Positions 15,571 to 25,004 of a stretch of 64,000 bases of DNA are shown one piece after another. Source of the stretch: Paenibacillus amylolyticus. Its GTDB lineage: Bacteria; Bacillota; Bacilli; Paenibacillales; Paenibacillaceae. Every line of letters starts with the position of its first letter. The stretch's first letter is position 1. Both the position numbers and the translations under genes were made by a program. Location of the stretch: positions 216,643 to 280,642 of the forward strand of contig NZ_RIAS01000010.1 in the NCBI RefSeq assembly GCF_003719335.1, read 5' to 3'. The notes beneath the pieces were generated by a model. It was not told the origin of the DNA. It searched no databases and worked only from the letters and a program-made list of their open reading frames with translations.

Positions 15571-17319
15571 GTGTTGTTTATCGTAACCGCTGATCAGATG
15601 CGGGCTGTGGACGAGTATACGATTCAGCAGCTTGGCATTCCTGCGGTCAGTCTGATGGAGAATGCGGGCAGAGCCATCGCCGAGGAAGTCATCAAGCTGT
15701 GCCGGGAAGGAATGCTTGATAATGATCTTGGTGGAGGCAATTGCGGAGAAGTCGATAAAGCTCAGCGTGGAAATGGTCAGGTTGAGGGCGGTGATGGGGG
15801 TTATGGCTGGCCTAATCGTGGCCAGCAGAAAGAGGCTTGGCGGGCACATACCGGGCCCGGCGATCGTGTCGGTTACTGGGGTGACATCCTCGCCGATCCG
15901 GCGCTGGTGATGGCGCATCCCGGTGATCAGCATTGGTACATGCTGATCGGCAAGGGCAACAATGGCGGCGACGGGCTGGTTGCGGCGCGCCATTTGGTTG
16001 AAGCGGGGCTGGGCGTGACGTTAGTCTACGCCGATGCCCCCGTTGCACTGCAGGGCGAAGCCGCAGTGCAACGGGATGCCGCTGCGAAGCTCGGCATCCC
16101 TGCCGTTGTCCACGGGCGCGAAGCCATGGACTTTAGCCGGTGCACAGGCATCGTCGATGCGTTACTGGGCACCGGCTCGCGGGGGGCGCCGCGCGGAGCA
16201 TACGCGGCGCTGATTCGCGCGGCGAACGACAGCGGTAAGCCAGTCGTGTCCGCCGATGTGCCAAGCGGGCTGGACGCCGACACCGGTGAGGTGTACGAGC
16301 CGTGCATTGAAGCCCGGGTGACGGTATGCCTTGCGCTGCTTAAGCGTGGCTTGGTACAATACCCGGGCGCTTCTGCCGCGGGGCGTATCGTTGTGCGCGC
16401 CATCGGCATTCCCGCGCGCCTTGCGCCAGAGCATGGCCCCTCGGTCCGTTTGTTAACGGACGAGGTGCTGCGGGGTGCGCTGCGCGTGGACACAGGCCGT
16501 CGCCGGGCACCGGACGGCCATAAAGGCACCTACGGCCATGTATTGCTGGCCGCAGGAAGCATGCCGATGAGCGGCGCTGGCCTGCTCTCGGCCAAAGCCG
16601 CGCTGCGCGCTGGTTGCGGGCTCGCCACATGGGCGCTGCCCGCGGCACTGCTGCCGCATGTCATCGGCACCGTGCCCGAGCTGATGCTCGCCGCTGCAGC
16701 CGATGGCAACAGCGGCGAATGGAATGCGGCTTCCGCCGCAGCGGTGCTACGCCTTGCGGAGAGCCGCGACGTGCTTGCGACCGGCCCGGGCCTTGGTCGC
16801 TTCAAAGGCGACACCGACTGGCTGCGCCGTCTGTGGCAACAGACGGATCGTCCGCTCGTCATCGACGCGGACGCCCTCAACATGCTGGCAGATGCAGGCC
16901 CAGATGGGCCACGCACCTGGGGCCAGCGCAGTGCGGCGACCATACTGACGCCGCACCCTGGCGAGATGGGCCGACTGCTGCGCATGTCGACCCCCGAATT
17001 GCAGCGTGACCGAATTGGACACGCTGCGCGGTACGCCCGCGAGCAGGGCGTGACCCTTGTGCTCAAAGGAGCACGAACGGTCATCGCAACGCCTTCCGGC
17101 GAGGCGTACATCAACACCACCGGCCACGCCGGCATGGCAACGGGCGGCGCAGGAGACGTGTTGACCGGCATCATCGCCGGTCTGCTCGCCCAAGGACTAG
17201 GCGCGGAGCAAGCCGCCGCGTTCGGTGTATACCTGCATGGACAGGCCGCCGAACGGGCAGCATTGCATCGCGGCGATCCATCTTCCCTGCTGGCAGGAGA
17301 TATTATCGATGCACTGTAA
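15571..17319 (+). CDS. nnrE-nnrD: Bifunctional NAD(P)HX epimerase / ADP-dependent dehydratase
   Basis: A 582-residue fusion that repairs hydrated NADH and NADPH. The GTG start follows GGAGGGATGA. The N-terminal epimerase half begins MRAVDEYTIQQLGIPAVSLMENAGRAI and contains IGKGNNGGDGLVAARHL (near 130) and VSADVPSGLDADTGEV. The C-terminal dehydratase half has GHKGTYGHVLLAAGS (near 315), TPHPGEMGRLL and the ATP/ADP loop GHAGMATGGAGDVLTG (near 515). Between LCREGM and the GKGNNGGDG strand there is an unusual insertion of about 65 residues, rich in Gly, Asn and Asp, where family members normally have only a short linker. From about 15.9 kb on the gene is markedly GC-rich compared with its neighbours. 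Confidence 0.92.
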   Translation: MLFIVTADQMRAVDEYTIQQLGIPAVSLMENAGRAIAEEVIKLCREGMLDNDLGGGNCGEVDKAQRGNGQVEGGDGGYGWPNRGQQKEAWRAHTGPGDRVGYWGDILADPALVMAHPGDQHWYMLIGKGNNGGDGLVAARHLVEAGLGVTLVYADAPVALQGEAAVQRDAAAKLGIPAVVHGREAMDFSRCTGIVDALLGTGSRGAPRGAYAALIRAANDSGKPVVSADVPSGLDADTGEVYEPCIEARVTVCLALLKRGLVQYPGASAAGRIVVRAIGIPARLAPEHGPSVRLLTDEVLRGALRVDTGRRRAPDGHKGTYGHVLLAAGSMPMSGAGLLSAKAALRAGCGLATWALPAALLPHVIGTVPELMLAAAADGNSGEWNAASAAAVLRLAESRDVLATGPGLGRFKGDTDWLRRLWQQTDRPLVIDADALNMLADAGPDGPRTWGQRSAATILTPHPGEMGRLLRMSTPELQRDRIGHAARYAREQGVTLVLKGARTVIATPSGEAYINTTGHAGMATGGAGDVLTGIIAGLLAQGLGAEQAAAFGVYLHGQAAERAALHRGDPSSLLAGDIIDAL

Positions 17320-17399
17320 AGATATTTTCGAACCAGTGTGCAACATCATACGGAAGCAATAAGGTTTAAGTACAGTACGTATCACATAAAAGTATAAAC

Positions 17400-17445
17400 A
17401 TATCAAAAGGAGCCCCATCCAGAAATGGCAGGCTCCTTTTGATAT
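17400..17445 (+). terminator. Bidirectional hairpin after nnrE-nnrD
   Basis: A perfect 15-base stem, ATATCAAAAGGAGCC at 17400-17414 against GGCTCCTTTTGATAT at 17431-17445. The T-run is inside the stem, so it is a probable rather than classical terminator. Confidence 0.65.
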
Positions 17446-17509
17446 GAAGTTAATTTATTATAAATGAAAGAACATCACAATAGCGCTGCTTTTACAAACG
17501 TTGCTGCAG

Positions 17510-17695
17510 TATCAACCTGTCTCATGAATCTACCTATCGCATATTTCGTCAGCTCGACTCATGAACCTAAATATTGCTGTTGCACATACCGTCAATCCAA
17601 CTCATGAGCCTGCCCGTCGCACACTCTGTCAGCTCAACTCACGAATCTAACTATTGCACACATTCTATCGTCCCAACTCACTAAGATAACCTACT
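17510..17695. repeat. Degenerate tandem repeats of about 40 bases
   Basis: About five imperfect units run in tandem, each with the pattern TCA(G/A)CTC(A/G)ACTCATGAA.CT followed by ATTGCACA or similar. Unit length varies from 37 to 43 bases. No open frame of note is present. Part of the 870-base gene-free stretch 17320-18191. Confidence 0.6.
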
Positions 17696-17758
17696 ACCTA
17701 CTCAAGTGTTGACCAGGCAACGTTCCAAAGTGCCAATCCCAATTGTTCAGGGTGAACA

Positions 17759-17958
17759 TTTCTAACGATCATGAGAAACCTTATTTGGCACGAATTCACC
17801 CATTTTCTTTTCTAACGATCTCAGGGAAGCTTATTTCAATCATTTATTATGAGAAGAGGATGTTTTCCTCCATTTTGGCCTAAATAAGCTCTCTGGTGAT
17901 CGTTAGGATATCAAACGACTCAAAATCAAGCAAATAAGCTCATCTGAGATCGTTAGGA
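17759..17958. repeat. Inverted copies of a CTAACGATC...GCTTATTT repeat
   Basis: Two forward copies (about 17761-17787 and 17811-17836; CTAACGATC then CTTATTT) face two reverse copies (17881-17908 and 17932-17958; AAATAAGCT then GATCGTTAG). The whole can fold into nested long hairpins. Confidence 0.75.
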
Positions 17959-18191
17959 TAAAACTTTCGCTCATACCTCACTCACATAATCCTCATATTC
18001 CACGCTTATATATACTGCAATTTCATCGATTACTTTACTATGCGGTTGAAAGGCTATTTTCTCATCCCCCATATGACCAATGGGTAACTTATGCGGTGAC
18101 TCCGTGCGGGCGAACGATTAATCACTGGTTTCGACTTCCCCGCTCGTGAAGATGAGCCACTCCTGAAGCAGAATTGGTTTTCGGACTCCTC

Positions 18192-19844
18192 TTACAGACG
18201 GAAACGCTGGAGTTCCTGATGCATCTCGGCACTAATATCACGAAGTGACTTGACCTTGATACTGGCTTCGGAGAAAGAGCGTTGTTGCTCTGCGGTGGAA
18301 GCGGTGATTTCTTCACTGCTGGCTGCAGATTGCTCGGTGATCGCGCTGATGTTTTCAATCGCTTGTTGCACCTGTGAACTAAGTTTGCTCGATTGTGTCA
18401 TGTCCTCAGCAAGCTGCTGAATGCCTTCGCTGATGCGCTCCACACTCTCACGGATCGCCGAGAAGGATTGTTGCGTCTGACCGGTGGCGTGTTCCTGTTC
18501 GCCAAAGAGCTGCATGCTTTGCACCACGGAACTTTTTACTTTTTCCATTGAGGCTGTTATCTCGTTTACCGCGGCATAGATATGTTTAACCGATTGAGCA
18601 GACTGCTCCGCGAGCTTGTTCACTTCTCCAGCCACAACAGCGAATCCGCGTCCGGCTTCCCCGGCACGTGCAGCTTCAATGGAAGCGTTCAGGGAGAGCA
18701 TGGTGGTCTGCTTGGCGATCTCGGATACATATCCCGTCATCGTTGTAATGCGAGCCGCGCTCTCTTCCAGCTCCAGCACGGTCTGCTCCACTTCGGACAT
18801 GGCGTGGCGGTTTACTTCGGCGAGTCGCAGCTGTTCTTCAATCGCCTTATTCCCCTCTTCCACTGTGGTTAGAACATCGCGTCCATCCTTAGCAGATTGG
18901 GAGGTAGCCTCCAGATTATAGTTAAAGGTTGATTGCATTTTGTCTACGACCATAACCGTTTCGCTGAGATCTTCCGCAATTTTTTGACTGCCCACGGACA
19001 ACTCTTCTGTGGTACGTGACACCTGCTGTACGATAGCTTGTACCGTATCATTACCGCGATCAATATCCTGAGCCATCTGATCCACTCGCTGCCCCGCCGT
19101 GTCAATGGATTGGATGATTCCGCGAATATTATTCGTCATTTGTCCAAAGGAACGACTCAGATCGTCCAGTTCATCTTTACCCCGAGGTTCCGGCAGCATT
19201 TGGGTCAGGTCACCACTGGCAATATGCCCGGCAGCATCCTTAATCAGACGAATACGCTTGGATATCTGACGAGAAGTATACATATTAAACAGCATGACTG
19301 CGATGAACAAAAGGGCAGCCCCGCCAAGGGCAATCTGCCATGTCTGCTGGATGTCACTCTCCAGATCGAGCGTATATTGAGTGTAGCGCTCCCGCGTTAT
19401 CTCATTCAGCGAGTAGATGTCATTTTGTATGCCTCGAACCCGGGCACTGTAACGTTTGGCTTCTGCACTGTCCATGTTGCTCATCGCTTGGGTTGCGCCT
19501 TGATCCAGTGCTTGCAGCTTCGTTTGAACCGTTTGGATGAGCTGTAGCTCCTGATCCGTTTCCAGCAATCCACCTTTGAGTTCCTTAATCATGGCTTGGC
19601 CTTCTTTTAAAAGAAGCAGTACAGCTTCCTGATTGCCGGCAGTCATCGAGAAGGAGTAGACATCCAGCGCCTGCTGGGTTTGAATCTGATTGGAGTTCAG
19701 TTCACTTACCTTGAGCATCGCAGGTACCAGGTTTTGATTTTTTGCATTCATACTGAGCAGTTCCATAATAATATAAGCGACCAGCGCAAGGCATAGAAGC
19801 AGTGAGATCAGAGCGTTGACAATAAGTTTTCCCTGTAATTTCAT
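18192..19844 (-). CDS. Methyl-accepting chemotaxis protein
   Basis: A 550-residue transmembrane chemoreceptor. A membrane helix occupies residues about 8-30, followed by a mostly helical extracytoplasmic sensor (four-helix bundle type, residues 31-170). A second membrane helix lies near 171-193 and a HAMP domain at about 195-250 (IRLIKDAAGHIASGDLTQML). The long cytoplasmic coiled coil has the conserved hairpin tip IAKQTTMLSLNASIEAARAG and EAGRGFAVVAGEVNKLAEQS near residues 385-425, which contacts CheA and CheW. The C-terminus lacks a CheR-binding pentapeptide. It lies 24 bases downstream of a BMP-family binding lipoprotein on the same strand. The lipoprotein may present a ligand, probably a nucleoside, to this receptor; this is inference. 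Confidence 0.93.
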   Translation of the reverse strand: MKLQGKLIVNALISLLLCLALVAYIIMELLSMNAKNQNLVPAMLKVSELNSNQIQTQQALDVYSFSMTAGNQEAVLLLLKEGQAMIKELKGGLLETDQELQLIQTVQTKLQALDQGATQAMSNMDSAEAKRYSARVRGIQNDIYSLNEITRERYTQYTLDLESDIQQTWQIALGGAALLFIAVMLFNMYTSRQISKRIRLIKDAAGHIASGDLTQMLPEPRGKDELDDLSRSFGQMTNNIRGIIQSIDTAGQRVDQMAQDIDRGNDTVQAIVQQVSRTTEELSVGSQKIAEDLSETVMVVDKMQSTFNYNLEATSQSAKDGRDVLTTVEEGNKAIEEQLRLAEVNRHAMSEVEQTVLELEESAARITTMTGYVSEIAKQTTMLSLNASIEAARAGEAGRGFAVVAGEVNKLAEQSAQSVKHIYAAVNEITASMEKVKSSVVQSMQLFGEQEHATGQTQQSFSAIRESVERISEGIQQLAEDMTQSSKLSSQVQQAIENISAITEQSAASSEEITASTAEQQRSFSEASIKVKSLRDISAEMHQELQRFRL

Positions 19845-19868
19845 ATGCGAACCTCCTCGAATCGTGGG

Positions 19869-20876
19869 TTATGGATTCACTGTAATTTTGATTTGACCCG
19901 AAGAAATTTTGGCTTTCAGATCATCGAAGGTCCGCTGTTGTTCATCACTCAGCGTGATGTTATGCAGCGCGGTTAAGCCTACAGCATCCTCGGCAAGTCC
20001 TTCTACAATTTGTCTTTTCGGGAAGGTATGTTTGTTTTCAATAAACGACTTCACGGCATTGTAGATGGAGACATCTACATTTTTCAGCATGGATGTAAGA
20101 ATTGCTTTTTCCGCCAAAAAGAATTGATCCGTATCTACACCAATGGCGTATTTGCCGAGTGCTTGAATCTCATTCAGTGCGCCGACACCGGTAAGGCCAG
20201 CGGCCACATAAATCACGTCAGCACCTTTCTCTTGAATCATTTGCTCTGCAAGCTGCTTGCCCAGATCGGCATTTCCAAAGTCACCAGCGTACACAATATC
20301 TACAGCAGCTTCCGGGTCAACGGCGAGCACACCCTGTTTGAAGCCTTGTTCAAAATTTTTGAGCACGGGAATTTCCATTCCACCCAAGAAACCGACATGT
20401 TTCTCCTTGGAAGCCATACCTGCGATTACACCTGCCAGATAGCTGCCTTCCTCCGCACGGAATGAAATAGAAGCGATGTTAGGAAGGTCAGACGTACTAT
20501 CAATCAGAAGGAATTGCTGGTCAGGATATTTGGCAGCGACCTTTTCCATACCTGCTTTAACGGTATCGCTGAGTCCAATAATAAGATCGAATTTGTCTTT
20601 GGCAAATTCCTCAAACGAAGCTTCCGCAGTTAACTCCTTGCTTGGTTCACGATAGTCAAAAACAATGCTTTTCTCGTCTCTCGCTTTGACTAGTCCGTTA
20701 AAAGCTGCGTCATTAAACGAGCGGTCTCCCAGACCTACCTCTGTAAGAACAATCCCCACTCTAGTCTTTACGTCAGTGGCTGCTGTTTTAGAGCCGGTTG
20801 AACAAGCCCCCAATATGATCAGCGTCAGGGCTATAAGCATGGTTAGTCCCATACGGACGTACATATTTGTTTTCAT
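19869..20876 (-). CDS. BMP-family (PnrA-like) substrate-binding lipoprotein
   Basis: A 335-residue extracytoplasmic lipoprotein. The signal peptide ends in the lipobox LGAC (Cys about 25). The mature part begins with VGIVLTEVGLGDRSFNDAAFNGL, characteristic of the BMP/PnrA family, whose members bind purine nucleosides. Further family blocks are DLIIGLSDTVKAGMEKVA, VGFLGGMEIPVLKNFEQGF and AIGVDTDQFFLAEKAILTSM. No ABC ATPase or permease gene follows. Instead a chemoreceptor gene begins 24 bases downstream, so the protein probably works as a periplasm-equivalent sensor for chemotaxis rather than uptake. Ligand and partnership are inferred. Confidence 0.88.
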   Translation of the reverse strand: MKTNMYVRMGLTMLIALTLIILGACSTGSKTAATDVKTRVGIVLTEVGLGDRSFNDAAFNGLVKARDEKSIVFDYREPSKELTAEASFEEFAKDKFDLIIGLSDTVKAGMEKVAAKYPDQQFLLIDSTSDLPNIASISFRAEEGSYLAGVIAGMASKEKHVGFLGGMEIPVLKNFEQGFKQGVLAVDPEAAVDIVYAGDFGNADLGKQLAEQMIQEKGADVIYVAAGLTGVGALNEIQALGKYAIGVDTDQFFLAEKAILTSMLKNVDVSIYNAVKSFIENKHTFPKRQIVEGLAEDAVGLTALHNITLSDEQQRTFDDLKAKISSGQIKITVNP

Positions 20877-21403
20877 TGAGATGCCCTCATTTCTGTATCT
20901 TTTATGTATCGATCTGGAAATATACTGGAAGATGGATGAACCGCAATCATCTATGCAACGAGTTTTTCCCTTTATCTATATCGGTGAAAAAATCCGTTTT
21001 TTTATGATCTACAATGAAAATTTACAGAAATCTTAGCCTATTTCATGAATTAAACATAGTTTTTACAAATGTGTTGTTAAATCTGTCTTATATGAACTTA
21101 TGAGCTGGCATTGAAATGCCGTAAGAAAACAAAAAAAGCAAAGAAGAGCGGGAATCCTACTCTGCTTTGCTTTACACTGCCTTGCTTATCTTTCCATACA
21201 TCGCATCTGATGATGTCTCTGTTCCGGTTTGCTCAGGCGATTTAATAGCACCTTTAATAGCTTGTTTTCATGCTTTTATACATTTCTTCACTTGCCACTA
21301 CCTAAGACCCATCCTACAAGACCATTCTATATAACTTGTCTTATATTATCCGCTCATGGGTCACCTTTCGTACATTATTTCACCATCACGTTATGCATTT
21401 TTC
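20877..21403. other. Intergenic region, 527 bases
   Basis: AT-rich sequence that should contain the promoter of the BMP lipoprotein on the minus strand and the terminator of the gamma-glutamyltransferase gene at 21129-21173. I find no gene in it. Confidence 0.5.
21129..21173 (-). terminator. Terminator downstream of ggt
   Basis: Read on the minus strand, AAAGCAAAGCAGAG pairs with CTCTTCTTTGCTTT (one mismatch region) and is followed by TTTTTTTG. It lies about 230 bases after the ggt stop. Confidence 0.7.
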
Positions 21404-23014
21404 CTACCATGCCGCAATCGATCCGTCCGTTCGACTTTCCGTTCCTCCGCATAACACACCTGTATCCGGGTTGCGCCAGATGATCTGCCCGCGTCCGAAT
21501 TGGGACGAATCAAGCTCGGTTTGGATATCATGTCCTTTGCGAGCTAAGGCTTGCGCAATGTGAGGAGGGAAGCCTTGCTCGACCAGTATCGTTTTGTCTT
21601 TAGTCCACTGCCAGCGAGGTGAATCGAGTGCGGCTTGCGGATTCAGATGATGATCAATCGTATTCATAATGACCTGTACGTGACCCTGAGGTTGCATAAA
21701 ACCGCCCATGACCCCGAATGGTCCAACGGCTTCACTGCCTTGTGTAAGGAATCCAGGGATAATGGTATGATAGGTGCGTTTGCCCGGCTCCAGTGCGTTG
21801 GTGTGCTGCGGGTCGAGCGAGAAGTTATGTCCGCGGTTCTGAAGTGCGATGCCTGTGCCCGGCACAACCAGACCTGAACCAAAGCCCATATAGTTGCTCT
21901 GAATAAAAGAAACCATGTTGCCTTCGCCGTCTGCTGCGGCCAGATACACGGTTCCGCTTCCGCGCGGATCACCTGCCTCGGGTGCACGTGCGGTATCCCC
22001 AATCAGCTTGCGCCGCTCTGCGGCGTAGGCTTCGGACAGCAATTCTTCCACGGATACGCCCATTTTTCGTTCTTCCGTAATGTATTTTTCTCCATCGGCA
22101 AAAGCCAGCTTCATCGCTTCCAGCTGCCGGTGATAACTCAGAACGGATTCCTTCTCGGCAAAGTCGAATCCCTTCAGTAGATTGAGTGCGGAGAGGGCAA
22201 TAAGTCCTTGCCCGTTCGGAGGAATCTCCCATACATCATAACCCCGGTAGGAAACGGAGATCGGATCAACCCATTCCGGCTGAAAAGCCTTCAGGTCTTC
22301 CCGTGTCAGGTAACCGCCGTGCTCGGCCATAAAAGCATGAATGCGTTCCGCCAGTTCTCCCTCGTAAAAGTCTCGCGCTTCGCTCTCGCCAATCCGGCGC
22401 AACGTGGCCGCATGGCCCGGCGAGCGCCACAGTTCCCCCGCCGCGGGTGCACGCCCGCCAGGGGCAAACGTCTCAAACCACGCACGCCCTGCAGCCGCAT
22501 CCCCCTGGCGTGCATAGACCTCGGCTGCCCGTGCCCAGTGGCGGGCCAGCCCCGGCGCAAGCGGGTAACCTTCTTCCGCATAGCGGATAGCGGGTTCCAG
22601 TACTTGCGCCAGCGGGAGCCGTCCAAACCGACGGCTCAGCTCCGCCCAACCCGCCGGTGCGCCAGGCACCGTCACCGGCACAACTCCCAGCTTCGGCATC
22701 TCCGAATAGCCTGCCGCTTGAAGCGCCTCAATCGAAATGCTCTGAGGCGCAGGGCCACTGGCATTCAGGCCATGCAGCTTGCCCTCCGTCCAGACGAGGG
22801 CAAAGGCATCGCCGCCAATGCCATTGGAGGTCGGCTCCAGCACGGTGAGTGCTGCCGCTGTGGCGATGGCGGCATCAATCGCATTGCCGCCTTGCTTCAA
22901 CACATCCAGACCAGCCTGCGCAGCAAGTGGCTGCGACGTAGCGACCATGCCTTGCTTAGCGTATACCGGCACACGGTACGAGGAATAAGGTTGGTAGAGG
23001 GGATCAAAGTTCAT
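21404..23014 (-). CDS. ggt: Gamma-glutamyltransferase family protein
   Basis: A 536-residue Ntn-hydrolase of the gamma-glutamyltransferase family, closest in plan to the cytoplasmic YwrD-like branch because no signal peptide is present. N-terminal blocks are GMVATSQPLAAQAGLDVLKQGGNAIDAAIATAAAL and TSNGIGGDAFALVW. The autocleavage and catalytic threonine is in GSGTVYLAAADGEGNMVSF near residue 355, which would start the small subunit. SNYMGFGSGLVVPGTGIALQNRG and GPFGVMGGFMQPQGHVQV follow as expected. It may transfer or hydrolyse gamma-glutamyl groups. The middle third (about 22.38-22.95 kb) is abruptly GC-rich and Ala/Arg/Gly-rich compared with both ends. Confidence 0.9.
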   Translation of the reverse strand: MNFDPLYQPYSSYRVPVYAKQGMVATSQPLAAQAGLDVLKQGGNAIDAAIATAAALTVLEPTSNGIGGDAFALVWTEGKLHGLNASGPAPQSISIEALQAAGYSEMPKLGVVPVTVPGAPAGWAELSRRFGRLPLAQVLEPAIRYAEEGYPLAPGLARHWARAAEVYARQGDAAAGRAWFETFAPGGRAPAAGELWRSPGHAATLRRIGESEARDFYEGELAERIHAFMAEHGGYLTREDLKAFQPEWVDPISVSYRGYDVWEIPPNGQGLIALSALNLLKGFDFAEKESVLSYHRQLEAMKLAFADGEKYITEERKMGVSVEELLSEAYAAERRKLIGDTARAPEAGDPRGSGTVYLAAADGEGNMVSFIQSNYMGFGSGLVVPGTGIALQNRGHNFSLDPQHTNALEPGKRTYHTIIPGFLTQGSEAVGPFGVMGGFMQPQGHVQVIMNTIDHHLNPQAALDSPRWQWTKDKTILVEQGFPPHIAQALARKGHDIQTELDSSQFGRGQIIWRNPDTGVLCGGTESRTDGSIAAW

Positions 23015-23202
23015 TCGTCAATCAGCTCCTTGTCGCGAGATGTCAGATTCCGTTGTTTAACCGGAGTGTAGCTTCTAACCCTTTTCGGAACCGACAAGCC
23101 AATCTCCTGCCACAACATCCAAATCCAACCTGACATTAAGGGGCAGGAACGTAGAAAATAAGCAAAGTCGTTTGAACGTACACATACTCATGCCAGTAGC
23201 CC

Positions 23203-24102
23203 TTACGTTGTCACCATGTCCCCGCCATTGACATGGATGCATTCGCCGGTGACGTAGGAGGAATCACGTGACGCCAGATAGACATAGGCTGCAGCCAGCT
23301 CGTAAGGTTGACCTGCTCGCCCCAGAGGCGTATCGGTACCAAATACCTGCACATCTTCAGCCGAGAAGCTGGCAGGAATAAGCGGCGTCCAGATGGGCCC
23401 AGGAGCCACGGCGTTTACACGGATGCCTTTGTCAGCCAGCGATTGGGAGAGAACCCGGGTGAGAGAGACGACAGCCCCTTTGGTCGATGAATAATCAATT
23501 AGTCGTACATCCCCTTTGTAAGCTGTAATAGAGGCGGTGTTAATAATGGAAGCCCCTTGGCACAGATGGGGAAGGGCAGCCTGGATCAGGAAGAAATACG
23601 AGAACACATTCGTTTGAAACGTATGATAGAGCTGTTCCTCGGTGATGTCGACAATGCTTTGCTGTACATACTGTACGGCGTGGTTGTTGACCAGTACATC
23701 GATTTTCCCGAACGTTTCCATGGTCTTGTGAATGACCGCTTCGCAGTTTGGTTTTAGTCGCAGATCCGTCTCGATGAGCAGACAGCGCTGCCCCAGCTCC
23801 ACGATTCGGTCACGTGTCCATTCTGCGTCGTTTCGTTCATATAAATAAGCGATCACAACATCTGCACCTTCTTTGGCAAAAGCAATGGCTGCCGCCCGCC
23901 CGATACCACTATCGCCGCCCGTGATGATCGCAACTTTGCCTTGAAGTTTGCAACTGCCAATATAAGCAGGGTCTTCACTTATCGGTTCGGGAACCATCAG
24001 CGATTCCAGACCGGGCTGTTGTTCCTGGTGTTGGGGCGGAAAAGCTAATTTTTGTGGTTTGCATACCGTCTTCTCACCGTAAAATGGATAGACAGGGTTC
24101 AT
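23203..24102 (-). CDS. SDR-family oxidoreductase (general-stress YdaD/YhdF-like)
   Basis: A 299-residue short-chain dehydrogenase with a 45-residue N-terminal extension common in the general stress protein 39 group. The cofactor motif is TGGDSGIGRA near residue 60. NNHA (usually NNAG) lies near 139, the catalytic serine in INTASITAYKG, and the Tyr-x-x-x-Lys pair in YSSTKGA near 203-207. The C-terminal PLGRAGQPYELAAAYVYLAS and SSYVTGECIHVNGGDMVTT are canonical. Substrate unknown. The gene is divergent from fosB. Confidence 0.9.
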   Translation of the reverse strand: MNPVYPFYGEKTVCKPQKLAFPPQHQEQQPGLESLMVPEPISEDPAYIGSCKLQGKVAIITGGDSGIGRAAAIAFAKEGADVVIAYLYERNDAEWTRDRIVELGQRCLLIETDLRLKPNCEAVIHKTMETFGKIDVLVNNHAVQYVQQSIVDITEEQLYHTFQTNVFSYFFLIQAALPHLCQGASIINTASITAYKGDVRLIDYSSTKGAVVSLTRVLSQSLADKGIRVNAVAPGPIWTPLIPASFSAEDVQVFGTDTPLGRAGQPYELAAAYVYLASRDSSYVTGECIHVNGGDMVTT

Positions 24103-24262
24103 GGTTTGGATATCCTCCTTGAACGTTCCTTGATAAGCCTACCCTATGCATTCCTCCATAAAAAGATGCAGTCTGGCGGTGCTACAAGCTTGTTTTCTAC
24201 AGAAAATATATACCATAATAAGAGGGTAACCCTTTAAATTTGGTGGAGGTGTCAGGAGCTCT

Positions 24263-24685
24263 ATGAACATTCAGGGAATTAATCATTTGTGCTTTTCCGT
24301 ATCGAACCTGGAGCGGTCTATTACGTTCTTTGAGCAGGCTCTCGGTGCCCGAATTCAGGTGAAAGGACGCAAACTGGCCTACTTCGAACTGGCGGGTCTT
24401 TGGATTGCTTTGAACCAGGAGGATGTCCTTCGGAATTATACGGAACGAACCTATACCCATATTGCGTTTACGGTAAAAGAAGAAGAGTTTGACGTATCAG
24501 TGGAGCAGCTGCGAGCTGCAGGAGCCGATATTATTCCCGGAAGAGCAAGAGATGAGCGGGATGGGAGATCGGTTTATTTTACAGACCCGGACGGACATTT
24601 ATTTGAACTGCACACAGGCAGCTTGAAGCAACGGTTGGACTATTATCGTGAGGATAAACCGCATATGACCTTTTATTCGGAATAA
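24263..24685 (+). CDS. fosB: FosB-type metallothiol transferase (fosfomycin resistance)
   Basis: A 140-residue enzyme of the vicinal-oxygen-chelate superfamily that opens the epoxide of fosfomycin with a thiol, bacillithiol in Firmicutes. The sequence follows FosB along its whole length: GINHLCFSVSNLERSI (metal-ligand His 7), YTHIAFTV (second His), GRARDERDGRSVYFTDPDGHLFELHTG (ligand Glu in FELHTG) and LDYYREDKPHM at the end. GGAGG-like sites and a TCAGGAGCTCT spacer precede the ATG. Single gene, bounded by terminators at 24711 and 24825. The enzyme family is certain. Whether it confers resistance in this host is not shown. Confidence 0.9.
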   Translation: MNIQGINHLCFSVSNLERSITFFEQALGARIQVKGRKLAYFELAGLWIALNQEDVLRNYTERTYTHIAFTVKEEEFDVSVEQLRAAGADIIPGRARDERDGRSVYFTDPDGHLFELHTGSLKQRLDYYREDKPHMTFYSE

Positions 24686-24710
24686 CGTATACATCAGCAC
24701 TATGATCAGG

Positions 24711-24735
24711 CGGTTATCTATTAGATAACCGTTTG
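24711..24735 (+). terminator. Hairpin after fosB
   Basis: CGGTTATCT / AGATAACCG with an ATT loop is followed by TTTGTG. Weak T-run. Confidence 0.5.
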
Positions 24736-24824
24736 TGTGGTACAGATGGAGGTAGAACAAGAAGATTAGATAAATCTTCAGATGTTCAGGTTTTTAATAG
24801 AATAGCAAAAATGAAAGTAGTAAG

Positions 24825-24852
24825 GGCGGCATCGACCAAGATGCCGCCTTTT
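24825..24852 (+). terminator. Rho-independent terminator
   Basis: A 9-base stem, GGCGGCATC / GATGCCGCC, with a short loop and TTTT after it. It is a second stop for fosB transcripts. Confidence 0.7.
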
Positions 24853-25004
24853 CATTATTTACCGTTCGTTCGCTTTTATAAAAGAAAATGGAATTAAAGC
24901 TCACATATCTATTGTGAATATGATGGAAGAAACGATAAACTGGACAAATAGCACCTTAATTTACCAATGTTAAATTCATGGGTTTCATCTTAAGGAGGTT
25001 TATC

